DNA of 64,000 nucleotides from Actinoplanes palleronii (GTDB taxonomy: Bacteria > Actinomycetota > Actinomycetes > Mycobacteriales > Micromonosporaceae). Positions 1 through 8,404 of this stretch are shown piece after piece. Under the pieces are notes generated by a model. It searched no databases. It was not told where the DNA came from and was given only the letters and a program-made list of their open reading frames with translations. The DNA lies in the NCBI RefSeq assembly GCF_016862315.1, contig NZ_BOMS01000083.1:23463-87462 (forward strand), read 5' to 3'. Each line of letters begins with the position of its first letter. The first letter of the stretch is position 1. The position numbers and the translations under genes are program-made.

Positions 1-120
1 TTCGAAGGGGAACACCACCTCGTGGCCGAGCCGCTCCAGCAACCGGACGGTGGCCTTGGCCGCCTCCGGGTACAGGGTGTCGGCGAGGCAGGTCGCGAAC
101 AACGCGATCCGCACGGTCAC
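1..120 (-). CDS. lutA: (Fe-S)-binding LutA/YkgE-family protein, N-terminal fragment
   Basis: Only the first 38-40 codons lie in the window; the gene continues past base 1. The start reads MRIALFATCLADTLYPEAAK and then a segment ending in HEVVFPFE, which is the typical opening of LutA/YkgE CCG-domain proteins (TCL.D..YPE, then a Cys-rich motif further on). LutA is a subunit of the LutABC L-lactate oxidation complex. The GTG at 120 overlaps the rhaB stop as GTGA. A second GTG at 114 has a better-placed GGGGAG ribosome site and may be the real start. Position directly after rhaB fits a route in which lactaldehyde from rhamnose becomes lactate and then pyruvate. The family call is fairly safe; the lactate role is inferred from context. 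Confidence 0.75.
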   Translation of the reverse strand, partial: MTVRIALFATCLADTLYPEAAKATVRLLERLGHEVVFPFE

Positions 121-1496
121 CTCCCCACTCGCGCGGCGGCGGCCCGCCAGGGGGCGTCGTCACCGCACGGCTCGTAGCGCACGATCTGCTGAGTCTGCCG
201 TACCAGCGCGCGCAGCGCATCGAGGGAGTCCGGGACGATTCCCGCGGCGCGCGCCTGCACCAGCAGATTACCGAGCGCGGTGGCCTCGACCGGCCCGGCG
301 AGCACCGGCAGTCCGGTGGCGTCCGCGGTCAGCCGGCAGAGCAGCTCGTTGCGGGCGCCGCCGCCGACCAGGTGCACGACCTCCGGCGTGACGTAGGCGA
401 GTTCACCGGCCCGGCGGACCGCGCGCCGGTGGGCGAGCGCCAGGCTGTCCAGGATGCAGCGGGTCACCACGCCCGGTGTGGCGTCGCGAGGCAGCCCGGC
501 GGCGTTCCGCAATCGGCCGGCCATGTCGCCGGGCGGCAGGAACAGCGGATCGTCCAGGTCGACCACGTACTCCAGCGGTGCGGCACGCTCGGCGTCGGCG
601 AGCAGGACGGTGATGTCCGCGGCGCCCCATTCGCGCATGCACTCCTGCAGCGGCCACAGCCCCATCACGTTGCGCAGGTAGCGGATCGTGCCGTCGACGC
701 CACCCTCGTTGGTGAAGTCCGCTTCGCGGGACGCGTCGTTCAGCACCGGATGGGCCAGTTCCAGGCCGACGAGCGACCAGGTGCCACTCGACACGTACGC
801 GAAATCCCGGCCGGCGGCCGGCACCGCGACCACCGCGGACGCCGTGTCGTGCGAGCCGACCGCGACCACCGGCGTCCCCTGCCAGTGCCCGATCACGTCG
901 CCGGGGCGGCGGATCGGCGGGAACAGCTCCGCGCGCAGGCCCAGGTCCGCGATCAACGGCCAGGACCAGTCTTTGGTACGGACGTCGAGCAGCCCGGTCG
1001 TCGACGCGTTGGTGTACTCCGCCCCGATCTCACCGGTGAGCCAGTACGCCAGCAGGTCCGGGATCATCAGCATCGTGCGCGCGGCCGCGTACTGCGGGGT
1101 GTCGCGTGCCGCCAGCAGCTGGTAGACGGTGTTGAACGGCAGCCGCTGCAGCCCGGAGATGGTGTACAGGTCGCTGACCCGCTCGGCGATCCCGTCGGTG
1201 CGCGCGTCCCGGTAGTGCACCGGGTTGCCGAGCAGCGCGCCGGACGAGTCCAGCAGCCCGTAGTCGACCGCCCACGAGTCGATGCCGATGCCGTCCACCG
1301 GGCCGGCCTGGTGCAGCCCGTCGAGCACACCCCGGTAGAGGCTGAGGATGTCCCAGTGCAGGGTGCCCCCGGCGGACACCGGCTCGTTGGCGAACCGGTG
1401 CACGACGTCGAGGGCGAGGGCACCGTCGGCGAACGTGCCGACCACGACGCGCCCGCTGGACGCGCCGAGGTCGACCGCGGCGAACCGGTGGCTCAT
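117..1496 (-). CDS. rhaB: Rhamnulokinase
   Basis: A 459-residue FGGY-family sugar kinase that phosphorylates L-rhamnulose to rhamnulose 1-phosphate in the cytoplasm. The N-terminal phosphate loop DLGASSGR is at residues 9-16. The GIDSWAVDYGLLD segment typical of rhamnulokinases lies near residues 72-84. The GSHDTASAV motif and the C-terminal GGGARNELLCRL and EATALGN segments of the second actin-like domain are all present. Length is close to family norms. The ATG at 1496 overlaps the rhaEW stop (ATGA), so translation is probably coupled; the frame stays open further upstream, but that part is out-of-frame rhaEW sequence. A rhamnose isomerase gene is not in the window. Confidence 0.92.
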   Translation of the reverse strand: MSHRFAAVDLGASSGRVVVGTFADGALALDVVHRFANEPVSAGGTLHWDILSLYRGVLDGLHQAGPVDGIGIDSWAVDYGLLDSSGALLGNPVHYRDARTDGIAERVSDLYTISGLQRLPFNTVYQLLAARDTPQYAAARTMLMIPDLLAYWLTGEIGAEYTNASTTGLLDVRTKDWSWPLIADLGLRAELFPPIRRPGDVIGHWQGTPVVAVGSHDTASAVVAVPAAGRDFAYVSSGTWSLVGLELAHPVLNDASREADFTNEGGVDGTIRYLRNVMGLWPLQECMREWGAADITVLLADAERAAPLEYVVDLDDPLFLPPGDMAGRLRNAAGLPRDATPGVVTRCILDSLALAHRRAVRRAGELAYVTPEVVHLVGGGARNELLCRLTADATGLPVLAGPVEATALGNLLVQARAAGIVPDSLDALRALVRQTQQIVRYEPCGDDAPWRAAAARVGR

Positions 1497-3523
1497 CGCA
1501 GGAACGCGGCCGCGACACCGGCGTCCACCGGCACGTGCAGCCCGGTGGTGTGCGACAGCTCGCCGGCGGTCAGCACGAACACCGCGTTCGCCACGTGCTC
1601 CGGCAGCACCTCCCGCTTGAGCAGGGTGCGCTGGGCGTAGAACGCGCCCAGCTCCGACTCCGGGACGCCGTAGACGGCGGCCCGCTGCGCGCCCCACCCG
1701 GCCGCGAAGATGCCCGAGCCGCGCACGACACCGTCGGGGTTGATGCCGTTCACCCGTACCCCGAAAGCGCCGAGCTCGGCGGCCAGCAACCGGACCTGAT
1801 GCGCCTGGTCGGCCTTGGCCGCGCCGTAGGCGACGTTGTTCGGCCCGGCGAACAGCGAGTTCTTGCTGGAGATGTAGACGATGTCGCCGCCCATCGCCTG
1901 GCCGATCAGGATCCGCGCGGCCGCCTTCGCGACCAGGAACGAGCCCTTGGCCATCACGTCGTGCTGCAGGTCCCAGTCCTGCTCGGTGGTCTCCAGCAGC
2001 GGCTTGGAGATGGACAGCCCTGCGTTGTTGACGACCAGGTCGACACCGCCGAATGCGAGCACCGCGGCGTCCAGCGCGGCCTCGACCGCGGCCGCGTCGG
2101 TCACGTCGGCGACCACCGCGACGGCCGTGTCGGTGCCGCCGATCTCGCGGGCCACGGATTCCGCGGTGGCCGCGTCGCGGTCGGCGACCACGACGCAGGC
2201 ACCCTCGGCGGCCAGCCGCAGCGCGATCGCCCGGCCGATGCCGGAGCCGCCGCCGGTCACGAACGCGACCCGTGTGGCCAGCGGTTTCGGCTGTGGCATC
2301 CGCTGCAGCTTCGCCTCTTCGAGCGACCAGTACTCGATGCGGAACTTCTCCGACTCGTCGATCGGTGCGTACCGGGAAATCGCCTCGGCGCCGCGCATCA
2401 CGTTGATCGCGTTGACGTAGAACTCGCCGGCCACCCGGGCGGTCTGCTTGGTGGCGCCGAACGAGAACATCCCGACACCGGGGACCAGCACGATCGCCGG
2501 GTCGGCGCCGCGGATCGCCGGGCTGTCCGCGGTGGCGTGCCGGTCGTAGTAGGCGCGGTAGTCGGCGCGGTAGGCCTCGTGCAGCTCGCGGAGCCGCTCG
2601 GTGACCTGCTCGATCGGCGCGTCCGGGGCGGTGTCCAGCACCAGCGGCTTGACCTTGGTGCGCAGGAAGTGGTCCGGGCAGGAGGTGCCCAGCGCGGCCA
2701 GCTCGGCGAGGCGTTCACTGCCGACGAAGTCGAGCACCACGTCGGCGTCGGTGAAGTGGCCGACCTGCGGGCGGTCCGTGGAGGCGAGACCGCGGATCAC
2801 CGGGAAGAGGGCCGCGGCGCGCTTCCGTCGTACCCCTGCGGTTAATGGCTCTTGGGACATCGCGCCGAACGGCGCGCCGCGGCCGTGCGTCGCGATGTAC
2901 GCCGCGGCGGTGTCGATGATCTCCTGGGAGTGTGCCTCGCACTCGTCGCTGGTCGCGCCCCACGCGGTGATCCCGTGCCCGCCCAGGATCACGCCGATCG
3001 CCTGCGGGTTCGCCTGCTGCACGGCGGCGATGTCCAGGCCGAGCTGGAACCCGGGGCGGCGCCAGTCCACCCAGAGCACCCGGTCGCCGAAGATCTCCTT
3101 GGTCAGCGCGGGCCCGTCGGCGGCGGTGGCGATCGCGATGCCGGCGTCCGGGTGCAGGTGGTCCACGTGCGCGACGTCGACCAGGGCGTGCATCGCGGTG
3201 TCGATGCTCGGCGCGGCACCGCCCCGGCCGTGCAGGCAGTAGTCGAACGCGGCGACCATCTCGTCCTCGCGCTCCACGCCGGGATAGACGCCGGGCAGTG
3301 CGCGCAGCCGGTCCAGCCGCAGCACGGCCAGGCCCTTCTCGGTCAGGGTGCCCAGGTCGCCGCCGGAGCCCTTGACCCAGAGCAGCTCGACGTCCGCGCC
3401 GGTGACCGGGTCGGCGCCGGCGCCCTTGGCGGAGGTGTTGCCGCCGGCGTAGTTCGTGGTGCGCGGATCCGCGCCGAGACGGTTCGAGCGGGCGATGAGC
3501 GCGGTGACTGCGGGGTTGGTCAT
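1493..3523 (-). CDS. rhaEW: Bifunctional rhamnulose-1-phosphate aldolase / lactaldehyde dehydrogenase (RhaEW type)
   Basis: A 676-residue fusion. The N-terminal half is a class II aldolase domain with GGNTSAK (27-33), SGGDLG (53-58), the metal-binding HLHPD (122-126) and GGHG (181-184). Residues 418-676 form a short-chain dehydrogenase: TGGGSGIG cofactor loop (423-430), NNAG (about 492-495), catalytic Ser near 552, Tyr566 and Lys570. Proteins of this design cleave rhamnulose 1-phosphate to DHAP and L-lactaldehyde and oxidise the latter. ATG 3523 is the first gene of the operon; rhaB follows with a 4-bp overlap. A LacI-type operator sits 80 bp upstream. The annotation name 'bifunctional aldolase/short-chain dehydrogenase' is equivalent. 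Confidence 0.93.
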   Translation of the reverse strand: MTNPAVTALIARSNRLGADPRTTNYAGGNTSAKGAGADPVTGADVELLWVKGSGGDLGTLTEKGLAVLRLDRLRALPGVYPGVEREDEMVAAFDYCLHGRGGAAPSIDTAMHALVDVAHVDHLHPDAGIAIATAADGPALTKEIFGDRVLWVDWRRPGFQLGLDIAAVQQANPQAIGVILGGHGITAWGATSDECEAHSQEIIDTAAAYIATHGRGAPFGAMSQEPLTAGVRRKRAAALFPVIRGLASTDRPQVGHFTDADVVLDFVGSERLAELAALGTSCPDHFLRTKVKPLVLDTAPDAPIEQVTERLRELHEAYRADYRAYYDRHATADSPAIRGADPAIVLVPGVGMFSFGATKQTARVAGEFYVNAINVMRGAEAISRYAPIDESEKFRIEYWSLEEAKLQRMPQPKPLATRVAFVTGGGSGIGRAIALRLAAEGACVVVADRDAATAESVAREIGGTDTAVAVVADVTDAAAVEAALDAAVLAFGGVDLVVNNAGLSISKPLLETTEQDWDLQHDVMAKGSFLVAKAAARILIGQAMGGDIVYISSKNSLFAGPNNVAYGAAKADQAHQVRLLAAELGAFGVRVNGINPDGVVRGSGIFAAGWGAQRAAVYGVPESELGAFYAQRTLLKREVLPEHVANAVFVLTAGELSHTTGLHVPVDAGVAAAFLR

Positions 3524-3602
3524 GGCGTTCCTTCAGGCCGGGTGCCGGACGGTCGTGTCCCGGAGAGCGGTACGCCGGACGGCGCCGCTCCGGATGGCGA
3601 CG

Positions 3603-3614
3603 TGAAACGTTTCA
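3603..3614. promoter_or_regulatory. LacI-type operator of the rhamnose operon
   Basis: TGAAACGTTTCA is a perfect 12-bp palindrome with the central CG typical of LacI-family sites. It lies 80 bp upstream of the rhaEW start. A copy with one base changed (TGAAACATTTCA) lies upstream of the LacI gene at 9739, suggesting the same repressor binds both. Binding is inferred. Confidence 0.75.
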
Positions 3615-3670
3615 GAGTTACCGACAGGTTACGCACAACCCTTCCGCGCGGTCAAGACATACGGAACCGC

Positions 3671-3689
3671 CCGGACCGCGGCGGTCCGG
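3671..3689 (-). terminator. Putative hairpin terminator after doxX
   Basis: Arms CCGGACCGC and GCGGTCCGG (9 bp, perfect) are separated by one base, so the real loop takes in the innermost pairs. It lies about 20 bp downstream of the doxX stop and upstream of the rhamnose promoter. There is no T-tract, as is common in actinobacteria. Confidence 0.5.
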
Positions 3690-3708
3690 GCGGTGGTTGT
3701 CTCGGCTG

Positions 3709-4266
3709 TCAGATCAGCCAGCGGTTCTTCTGAATCAGCGGGAGGGTGGCCCACCAGCGGCCCAGGCCCCAGGTGTGCCCGGCGTAGGTCAGGGCGAAGA
3801 TGACGCCGCTGATCGCGTAGATGACGTGGTAGTCGACGATCGGGTTGCTCGAGCCGCTGGCCAGGGGCCACTCGGCCAGCCACATCATGGCCATCATCAG
3901 GATCGCCGAGACCGAGGCGACCCGCAGGCCGATACCCAGGATCATGGCGAGGCCGATGCCGAGCAGGCCGAGCATGAAGGCCCAGTTCGCGAACGTGGTG
4001 CCGGCCAGGCTGTGGAACATGCCCTTGAGCGGGCCGGCTTCCACGCTGGACAGGAAGCCCTTGGTCGGCGAGCCACCGTTGATCCAGGCCTTGGCCGACG
4101 GGGTGGCGTACCCGAAGCCGAAGACCTTGTCCAGGAACGCCCACAGGAAGACGAACCCGGTCGCCACCCGCAGAACGGCGATCGCCTTGGCAGCTGACTT
4201 GGTGAGTATCGAACCCGGGGCCTCGACCTGCTCGAGCTGCGCCGCGTGGTGTCCAACGGTGGTCAT
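3709..4266 (-). CDS. DoxX-family membrane protein
   Basis: A 185-residue membrane protein of the DoxX/TQO small-subunit type. After about 35 hydrophilic residues come four hydrophobic stretches (AIAVLRVATGFVFLWAFLDK, WAFMLGLLGIGLAMILGIGL, VSAILMMAMMWLAEW, and a C-terminal one beginning YHVIYAISGVIF). DoxX proteins are linked to thiosulfate:quinone oxidoreduction or redox stress complexes; the exact role here is unknown. I chose ATG 4266 because AAGGAGG precedes it; the frame is open a further 12 codons upstream. No partner gene is adjacent. A hairpin follows the stop, so it is probably transcribed alone. Confidence 0.85.
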   Translation of the reverse strand: MTTVGHHAAQLEQVEAPGSILTKSAAKAIAVLRVATGFVFLWAFLDKVFGFGYATPSAKAWINGGSPTKGFLSSVEAGPLKGMFHSLAGTTFANWAFMLGLLGIGLAMILGIGLRVASVSAILMMAMMWLAEWPLASGSSNPIVDYHVIYAISGVIFALTYAGHTWGLGRWWATLPLIQKNRWLI

Positions 4267-4366
4267 CGTTGCCTCCTTCATCAATCTCTCTGCCCTGAAC
4301 ACTCCTCTCCGAGCGGTGGCCGCACCCGGGTCCGACCACCCGACTCGACGGGCCGAAAGTCCCGGC

Positions 4367-5767
4367 TCAGGCCGTTTTTACCAACTGCGGCTCCTCGGCG
4401 TGCGTGACCCGGTGCCGGACGAAGATCAGCACCAGGACGCCGGCGACCAGCGCGGTACCGGACGCGACCAGCAGGATGGCGTTGAGACCGTCCGCGAACG
4501 CGGCCGGCTGACCGTGCCCGGCGCTGACCTTGTTCGCGAAGATGGTGCCGAACACCGCCACCCCGAGCGCGAACCCGAGCTGCCGGAACGTGTTCAGCGC
4601 CCCGCCTGCCATCCCGCTGCGCTCCCGCGGCACCTCGGCCAGCACCGCCGACGACAGCGACGGCAGCACCGAGCCGACCCCGACGCCGACCACGATCAGG
4701 CCGGGGATCAGCGCCGAGCCGGTGCTGTCCGCGTCCAGCCGGGCCTGCAGCAGGTCACCGGCCGCGATCAGCAGCAGGCCGACGCCGACCGTCCAGCGGG
4801 GCGCGACCCGCTGCAGCAGCCGGCCGGCCCCCGCGCCGACGACCAGCGAGGCCGCGGCCATCGGCAGGGCGCCGACCAGGCCCGCGTCGACCGGGCCGTT
4901 GCCGAGCACCTGCTGCAGCCAGACCGTGCCGAACGGCAGGTAGCCGAACGCGGCGGCCTGGGTGAGGAACGCCGCGACGATCAGCACGGCGAACGGCCCC
5001 CGCCGGAACAGCGCCAGGTCCAGCATCGGGTGGTCCGAGCGCCGTTCGGCGACGATGAACGCGGCCAGCGCGACAAGCCCGGCACCGAACGCGGCGAGCG
5101 CCACGCCGTCGGTCCAGCCGGCGTCTCCGGCGCGGATCAGACCGTACGTGACAGCGGCGGCCGCGACCGTGAAGCTCACCGTGCCGGGCAGATCGAAGCG
5201 GCCACCCTGCGGCGCCCGGGACTCACTCACGCCGCGCACGGTGAACCAGACCGCGATCAGGCAGACCGGCAGGTTGACCAGGAAGATCCAGCGCCAGCCG
5301 AAGTGCTCGGTGAGCAGCCCGCCGGCCAGCGGACCGGCGGCCGCCGCGGCGCCGTTGACCGCGCCCCAGACGCCGAACGCGACACCGCGGTCACGGCCCT
5401 GGTAGGTGACGTTGAGCAGGGCCGCCGTGGTGGCGAACATGGCCGCGCCGCCGGCACCCTGCAGGATTCGCGCGGCGACCAGCGCCTGCTCGTTCGGGGC
5501 CACCGCACAGAGCAGCGAGGAGAGGGCGAACAGCCCGATACCGATCAGGTAGGTGCGGCGGCGGCCGTACCGGTCGGCGAGCGAGCCGGCGCCGAGCAGC
5601 AGGGCGGCGAGCGACAGGGCGTACCCGTCGAGCACCCACTGCAGGTCGGCGTAGCCGGCGTCGAACTTGTCGCCGATGGCCGGCAGCGCCACGACGACGA
5701 TGGTGACGTCCACCAGCAGCAGGAACGTGCCGAGACAGACGGCGATCAGAGGTGACCATTTACGCAT
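4367..5767 (-). CDS. MFS transporter, DHA2 (14-TMS, EmrB/QacA) family
   Basis: About 466 residues with roughly 14 hydrophobic segments. Motif A reads GSLADRYGRRRTYLIG after TM2-TM3. Helix 5 carries a motif-C-like GAVNGAAAAAGPLAGGLL, the antiporter signature. The DVTIVVVALPAIG segment in TM1 is characteristic of proton-driven drug:H+ antiporters of the DHA2 group. The start is probably ATG 5767, with an alternative GTG at 5776. The gene diverges from a double-HTH Lrp-type regulator whose start is 86 bp away, so that regulator is the obvious candidate to control it. The substrate cannot be read from sequence. Confidence 0.9.
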   Translation of the reverse strand: MRKWSPLIAVCLGTFLLLVDVTIVVVALPAIGDKFDAGYADLQWVLDGYALSLAALLLGAGSLADRYGRRRTYLIGIGLFALSSLLCAVAPNEQALVAARILQGAGGAAMFATTAALLNVTYQGRDRGVAFGVWGAVNGAAAAAGPLAGGLLTEHFGWRWIFLVNLPVCLIAVWFTVRGVSESRAPQGGRFDLPGTVSFTVAAAAVTYGLIRAGDAGWTDGVALAAFGAGLVALAAFIVAERRSDHPMLDLALFRRGPFAVLIVAAFLTQAAAFGYLPFGTVWLQQVLGNGPVDAGLVGALPMAAASLVVGAGAGRLLQRVAPRWTVGVGLLLIAAGDLLQARLDADSTGSALIPGLIVVGVGVGSVLPSLSSAVLAEVPRERSGMAGGALNTFRQLGFALGVAVFGTIFANKVSAGHGQPAAFADGLNAILLVASGTALVAGVLVLIFVRHRVTHAEEPQLVKTA

Positions 5768-5853
5768 GCCCAGCACAATGCCGGTCCCGGCTCCGATCTC
5801 CCCAACCAGAACGCTGTTTCCTGCGGATCTCGACATCGGGATACGGTGATCCT

Positions 5854-6810
5854 GTGGAAATCGACGAGCTGGACCGCCAGATGACGCACGCCCTGCGGAT
5901 CAACGGCCGGGCCGGATACCGCGAGATCGGCGCGGTGCTCGGCGTCTCCGACCAGACCGTCGCCCGGCGTTATCGCCGGTTGCGCGCCGATGCGGGCCTG
6001 CGGGTCGTCGGTCTGCCCAACCCCATAGAGCTCGGGTACGAAACCTGGGCACTGCGCCTGCGCGCCACGCCGGACGCGGCCCTGTCGATCGCCATGGCCC
6101 TGGCCCGCCGTCCGGACACCGCCTGGGTCTCGATCACCTCGGGCGGTACCGAGATCGCCTGCAGCGTCTACGTCCCGGCGGCCGCCGATCGGGAGGCACT
6201 GCTGCTGCAGAAGCTCCCGCGCACCCCACGCCTGGTCGCGGTCAGCGCGCACTGCGTGATCCACAACTATGTCGGCGGCGCGGTCGGCCCGGACCTGCGC
6301 GACGACGCCCTGACCGCCGGGCAGATCGCCGAGCTGACCCCGCGGCGGACCTCCGGCGCGAGCGCCGCGCACCTCACCGCCGCCGACGCGCCACTGCTGG
6401 AGGCGTTCGCCTGGGACGGCCGGCTCAGCTACGCCGAGCTCGCGGGCCGGACCGGCTGGCCGGAGTCGACGGTGCGCCGCCGGGTCCAGGAGCTGTTCGA
6501 GTCGGGGTCGCTCTACACCGACGTGGAGACCGAGCCGGAGCTGTTCGGGTTCCGCGCCGCGGTGATCATGTGGCTCTCGGTGGCGCCGTCCCGGGTCGCC
6601 TCGGTCGGCGCGGCACTGCGCGAGCACGAGGAGGTGGTCTTCGCGGCGGCCACCACCGGGCCGACAAACGTGCAGGTCACCGCGATCTGCCCGGACATGC
6701 CGGCCTTCTACCGGTACGTGACCGAGCGCCTCGGCTCACTCGACGGGGTGGAGCGGATCGAGTCGGCGCCGGTGCTCAAGCACGTGAAACAACTGGGCTC
6801 GGTGCGCTGA
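5854..6810 (+). CDS. Lrp/AsnC-family regulator with two HTH domains
   Basis: A 318-residue regulator that opens EIDELDRQMTHALRINGRAGYREIGAVLG, the standard AsnC-type helix-turn-helix (residues about 1-60). A ligand-sensing region follows. A second AsnC-like HTH (LTAADAPLLEAFAWDGRLSYAELAGRTGWPES...) lies near residues 175-235, then a second RAM-like domain. Such tandem Lrp proteins are about twice the length of single-domain Lrp. GTG 5854 is the start because the domain begins immediately. It is divergent from the MFS pump and likely controls it and itself; the effector is unknown. Confidence 0.88.
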   Translation: MEIDELDRQMTHALRINGRAGYREIGAVLGVSDQTVARRYRRLRADAGLRVVGLPNPIELGYETWALRLRATPDAALSIAMALARRPDTAWVSITSGGTEIACSVYVPAAADREALLLQKLPRTPRLVAVSAHCVIHNYVGGAVGPDLRDDALTAGQIAELTPRRTSGASAAHLTAADAPLLEAFAWDGRLSYAELAGRTGWPESTVRRRVQELFESGSLYTDVETEPELFGFRAAVIMWLSVAPSRVASVGAALREHEEVVFAAATTGPTNVQVTAICPDMPAFYRYVTERLGSLDGVERIESAPVLKHVKQLGSVR

Positions 6811-6882
6811 CATACCGCCGATGGGTTGTACCCGTCGGGATTACCCACGAGTAAAGATCTTGTTAATAATATTTACCAGCAT

Positions 6883-6894
6883 CGATCTAGATCG
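6883..6894. promoter_or_regulatory. Palindrome in the leader of the polyester-hydrolase gene
   Basis: CGATCTAGATCG is a perfect 12-bp palindrome 34 bp upstream of ATG 6928. Just before it lies a short AT-rich run (TTGTTAATAATATTTACC, about 6859-6877), unusual in this GC-rich DNA. Together they look like a promoter with an operator. No regulator can be assigned. Confidence 0.4.
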
Positions 6895-6927
6895 GTTCTC
6901 CCATTCCATCCCCCTCTGGGAGCACCC

Positions 6928-7779
6928 ATGTCCGTCCGATCAGTTGTGGCCGCTGCCGTCCTGGCAGCTTCCATCGCCCTTCCGGCAGGCCCCGCGCAGG
7001 CCGCCGCCAATCCCTATGAGCGAGGCCCGGCGCCGACCACCGCCAGCATCGAGGCCACCCGAGGATCGTTCGCCACCGCCACCGCCACCGTCGCCCGGAC
7101 CAGCAGCTTCGGCGGCGGCACGATCTACTACCCGACCGACACCACCGCGGGCACGTTCGGCGCGATCGCCGTGGCGCCCGGCTTCACGAACTCGCAGTCC
7201 GCGGTCGCCTGGCTGGGCCCGCGGATCGCCTCACAGGGCTTCGTCGTGATCGTCATCGACACGCTCAGCGTCTACGACTACCCGGACGCCCGCGGCACCC
7301 AGCTGCTGGCCGCCCTCGACTACCTGACCAGCACGAGCTCGGTGCGGACGCGCATCGACGCCACCCGGCTGGGCGTGATGGGCTACTCGATGGGCGGCGG
7401 CGGGGCGCTGTCGGCCTCCCGTACCCGATCGTCCCTGCAGGCGGCGGTGCCGCTCGCACCGTGGCACAGCACCAAGAGCTGGTCCACCGACAAGGTCCCG
7501 ACCCTGATCTTCGGCGGGGAGAACGACACGACCGCACCGGTCGCGTCACACGCCGAGCCGTTCTACACCAGCCTGCCGAGCACCATCGACAAGGCCTACC
7601 TGGAGCTGAACAACGCCACCCACTCCGCCCCGACCTCGGCGAACGTGACGATCGCGAAGTACAGCATCTCCTGGCTCAAGCGCTTCATCGACAACGACAC
7701 CCGCTACGACCAGTTCCTCTGCCCGGCGCCGTCCGGCACGGCCATTCAGGAGTACCGCGACACCTGCCCGCACGCGTGA
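6928..7779 (+). CDS. Secreted polyester hydrolase (cutinase / PET-hydrolase-like, dienelactone-hydrolase fold)
   Basis: A 283-residue alpha/beta hydrolase with a Sec signal peptide (about 1-26, AQA cleavage) followed by ANPYERGP, the mature start of Thermobifida-type cutinases. Catalytic triad: Ser154 in GYSMGGGG, Asp200 in GENDTTAPV, His232 in NNATHSAP. Trp179 in APWH matches the substrate-clamp Trp of PET hydrolases. Cys265 and Cys280 should form the conserved C-terminal disulfide, and the LKRFIDNDTRYDQFLCP segment is diagnostic. The residue after the catalytic His is Ser, as in Ideonella PETase, where Thermobifida cutinases have Phe. The first oxyanion position is Phe86 rather than Tyr. 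ATG 6928 follows GGGAG at good spacing. A strong terminator follows. Activity on polyesters is inferred from the family. Confidence 0.9.
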   Translation: MSVRSVVAAAVLAASIALPAGPAQAAANPYERGPAPTTASIEATRGSFATATATVARTSSFGGGTIYYPTDTTAGTFGAIAVAPGFTNSQSAVAWLGPRIASQGFVVIVIDTLSVYDYPDARGTQLLAALDYLTSTSSVRTRIDATRLGVMGYSMGGGGALSASRTRSSLQAAVPLAPWHSTKSWSTDKVPTLIFGGENDTTAPVASHAEPFYTSLPSTIDKAYLELNNATHSAPTSANVTIAKYSISWLKRFIDNDTRYDQFLCPAPSGTAIQEYRDTCPHA

Positions 7780-7782
7780 AGA

Positions 7783-7818
7783 ACGCCGGCGGCCTCCCCT
7801 TCCGGAGGCCGCCGGCGT
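7783..7818 (+). terminator. Strong hairpin terminator
   Basis: A perfect 15-bp stem (ACGCCGGCGGCCTCC / GGAGGCCGCCGGCGT) with a 6-nt loop starts 4 bp after the polyester-hydrolase stop codon. No T-tract follows. Confidence 0.85.
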
Positions 7819-7857
7819 CACGAGCCCGTCGCCGTCCGGCACTGCCGGCGGCGCTGC

Positions 7858-7967
7858 GGTTCAGCGCCTTCCAGAATCCGGTGGCGCCGTGGTTCAGCGC
7901 CCTCCGGAATCCGGTGGCCCTGCGGTTCAGCGCCCTCCGGAATCCGGTGGCGTTGTAGCTCAGCGCC
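7858..7967. repeat. 33-bp tandem repeat, about 3.3 copies
   Basis: Copies of GGTTCAGCGCCCTCCGGAAT followed by CCGGTGGC... begin at 7858, 7891, 7924 and (partial) 7957, exactly 33 bp apart. The last partial copy runs into the 3' end of the minus-strand gene ending at 7960. Copies differ by a few bases. Confidence 0.85.
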
Positions 7968-8337
7968 AGAAAACGGCGACCGCGGCATTGACCAGAGTCA
8001 ACGTGATGATGCCGATGAAGTGCCCCTTGTTGACCTCGTCCCGCTTGCGCGGGATGAACACCATAATGAAGATCATTACGGCGATGACGAGCTTGACGGC
8101 AAGCTTGGCCGGGTCCGGCTCGTGATCACCGCCGCCTCGCAGCGGCGCGGCCAGCCCCAGGCCGCTGACCAGCTGAATGATCGACCCCCACAGAACCGCC
8201 GGACTGATCCGGATCTTTCCGGACAGGAGCTGCGCTATCCCCCCGCCGAGCAGCAGAGCGAAGCCGACAAGGTGCACGAACAGCAGGATCAACCGGAGTG
8301 CTTCCACAGCCGGACAGCTTGCCAGCAAACCGAACAC
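7960..8337 (-). CDS. Small integral membrane protein, unknown function
   Basis: Up to 125 residues with four predicted membrane segments: LILLFVHLVGFALLLGGGIA, VLWGSIIQLVSGLGLAAPL, LAVKLVIAVMIFIMVFIP and IGIITLTLVNAAVAVFW. The pattern (HLVGFALLLGG, later RKRDEVNKGHF) recurs in short actinobacterial membrane proteins, but I know no function. A GTG at 8307 is an alternative start, just before the first membrane helix. The stop codon is inside the end of a 33-bp tandem repeat, so the C-terminus may vary between strains. Confidence 0.7.
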   Translation of the reverse strand: MFGLLASCPAVEALRLILLFVHLVGFALLLGGGIAQLLSGKIRISPAVLWGSIIQLVSGLGLAAPLRGGGDHEPDPAKLAVKLVIAVMIFIMVFIPRKRDEVNKGHFIGIITLTLVNAAVAVFWR

Positions 8338-8404
8338 CCGATCAATCCAGACTCACCCCCAGCCCAGCATTCCCTTGACCCGGCTCGAACACCGAACGCG
8401 AAGC

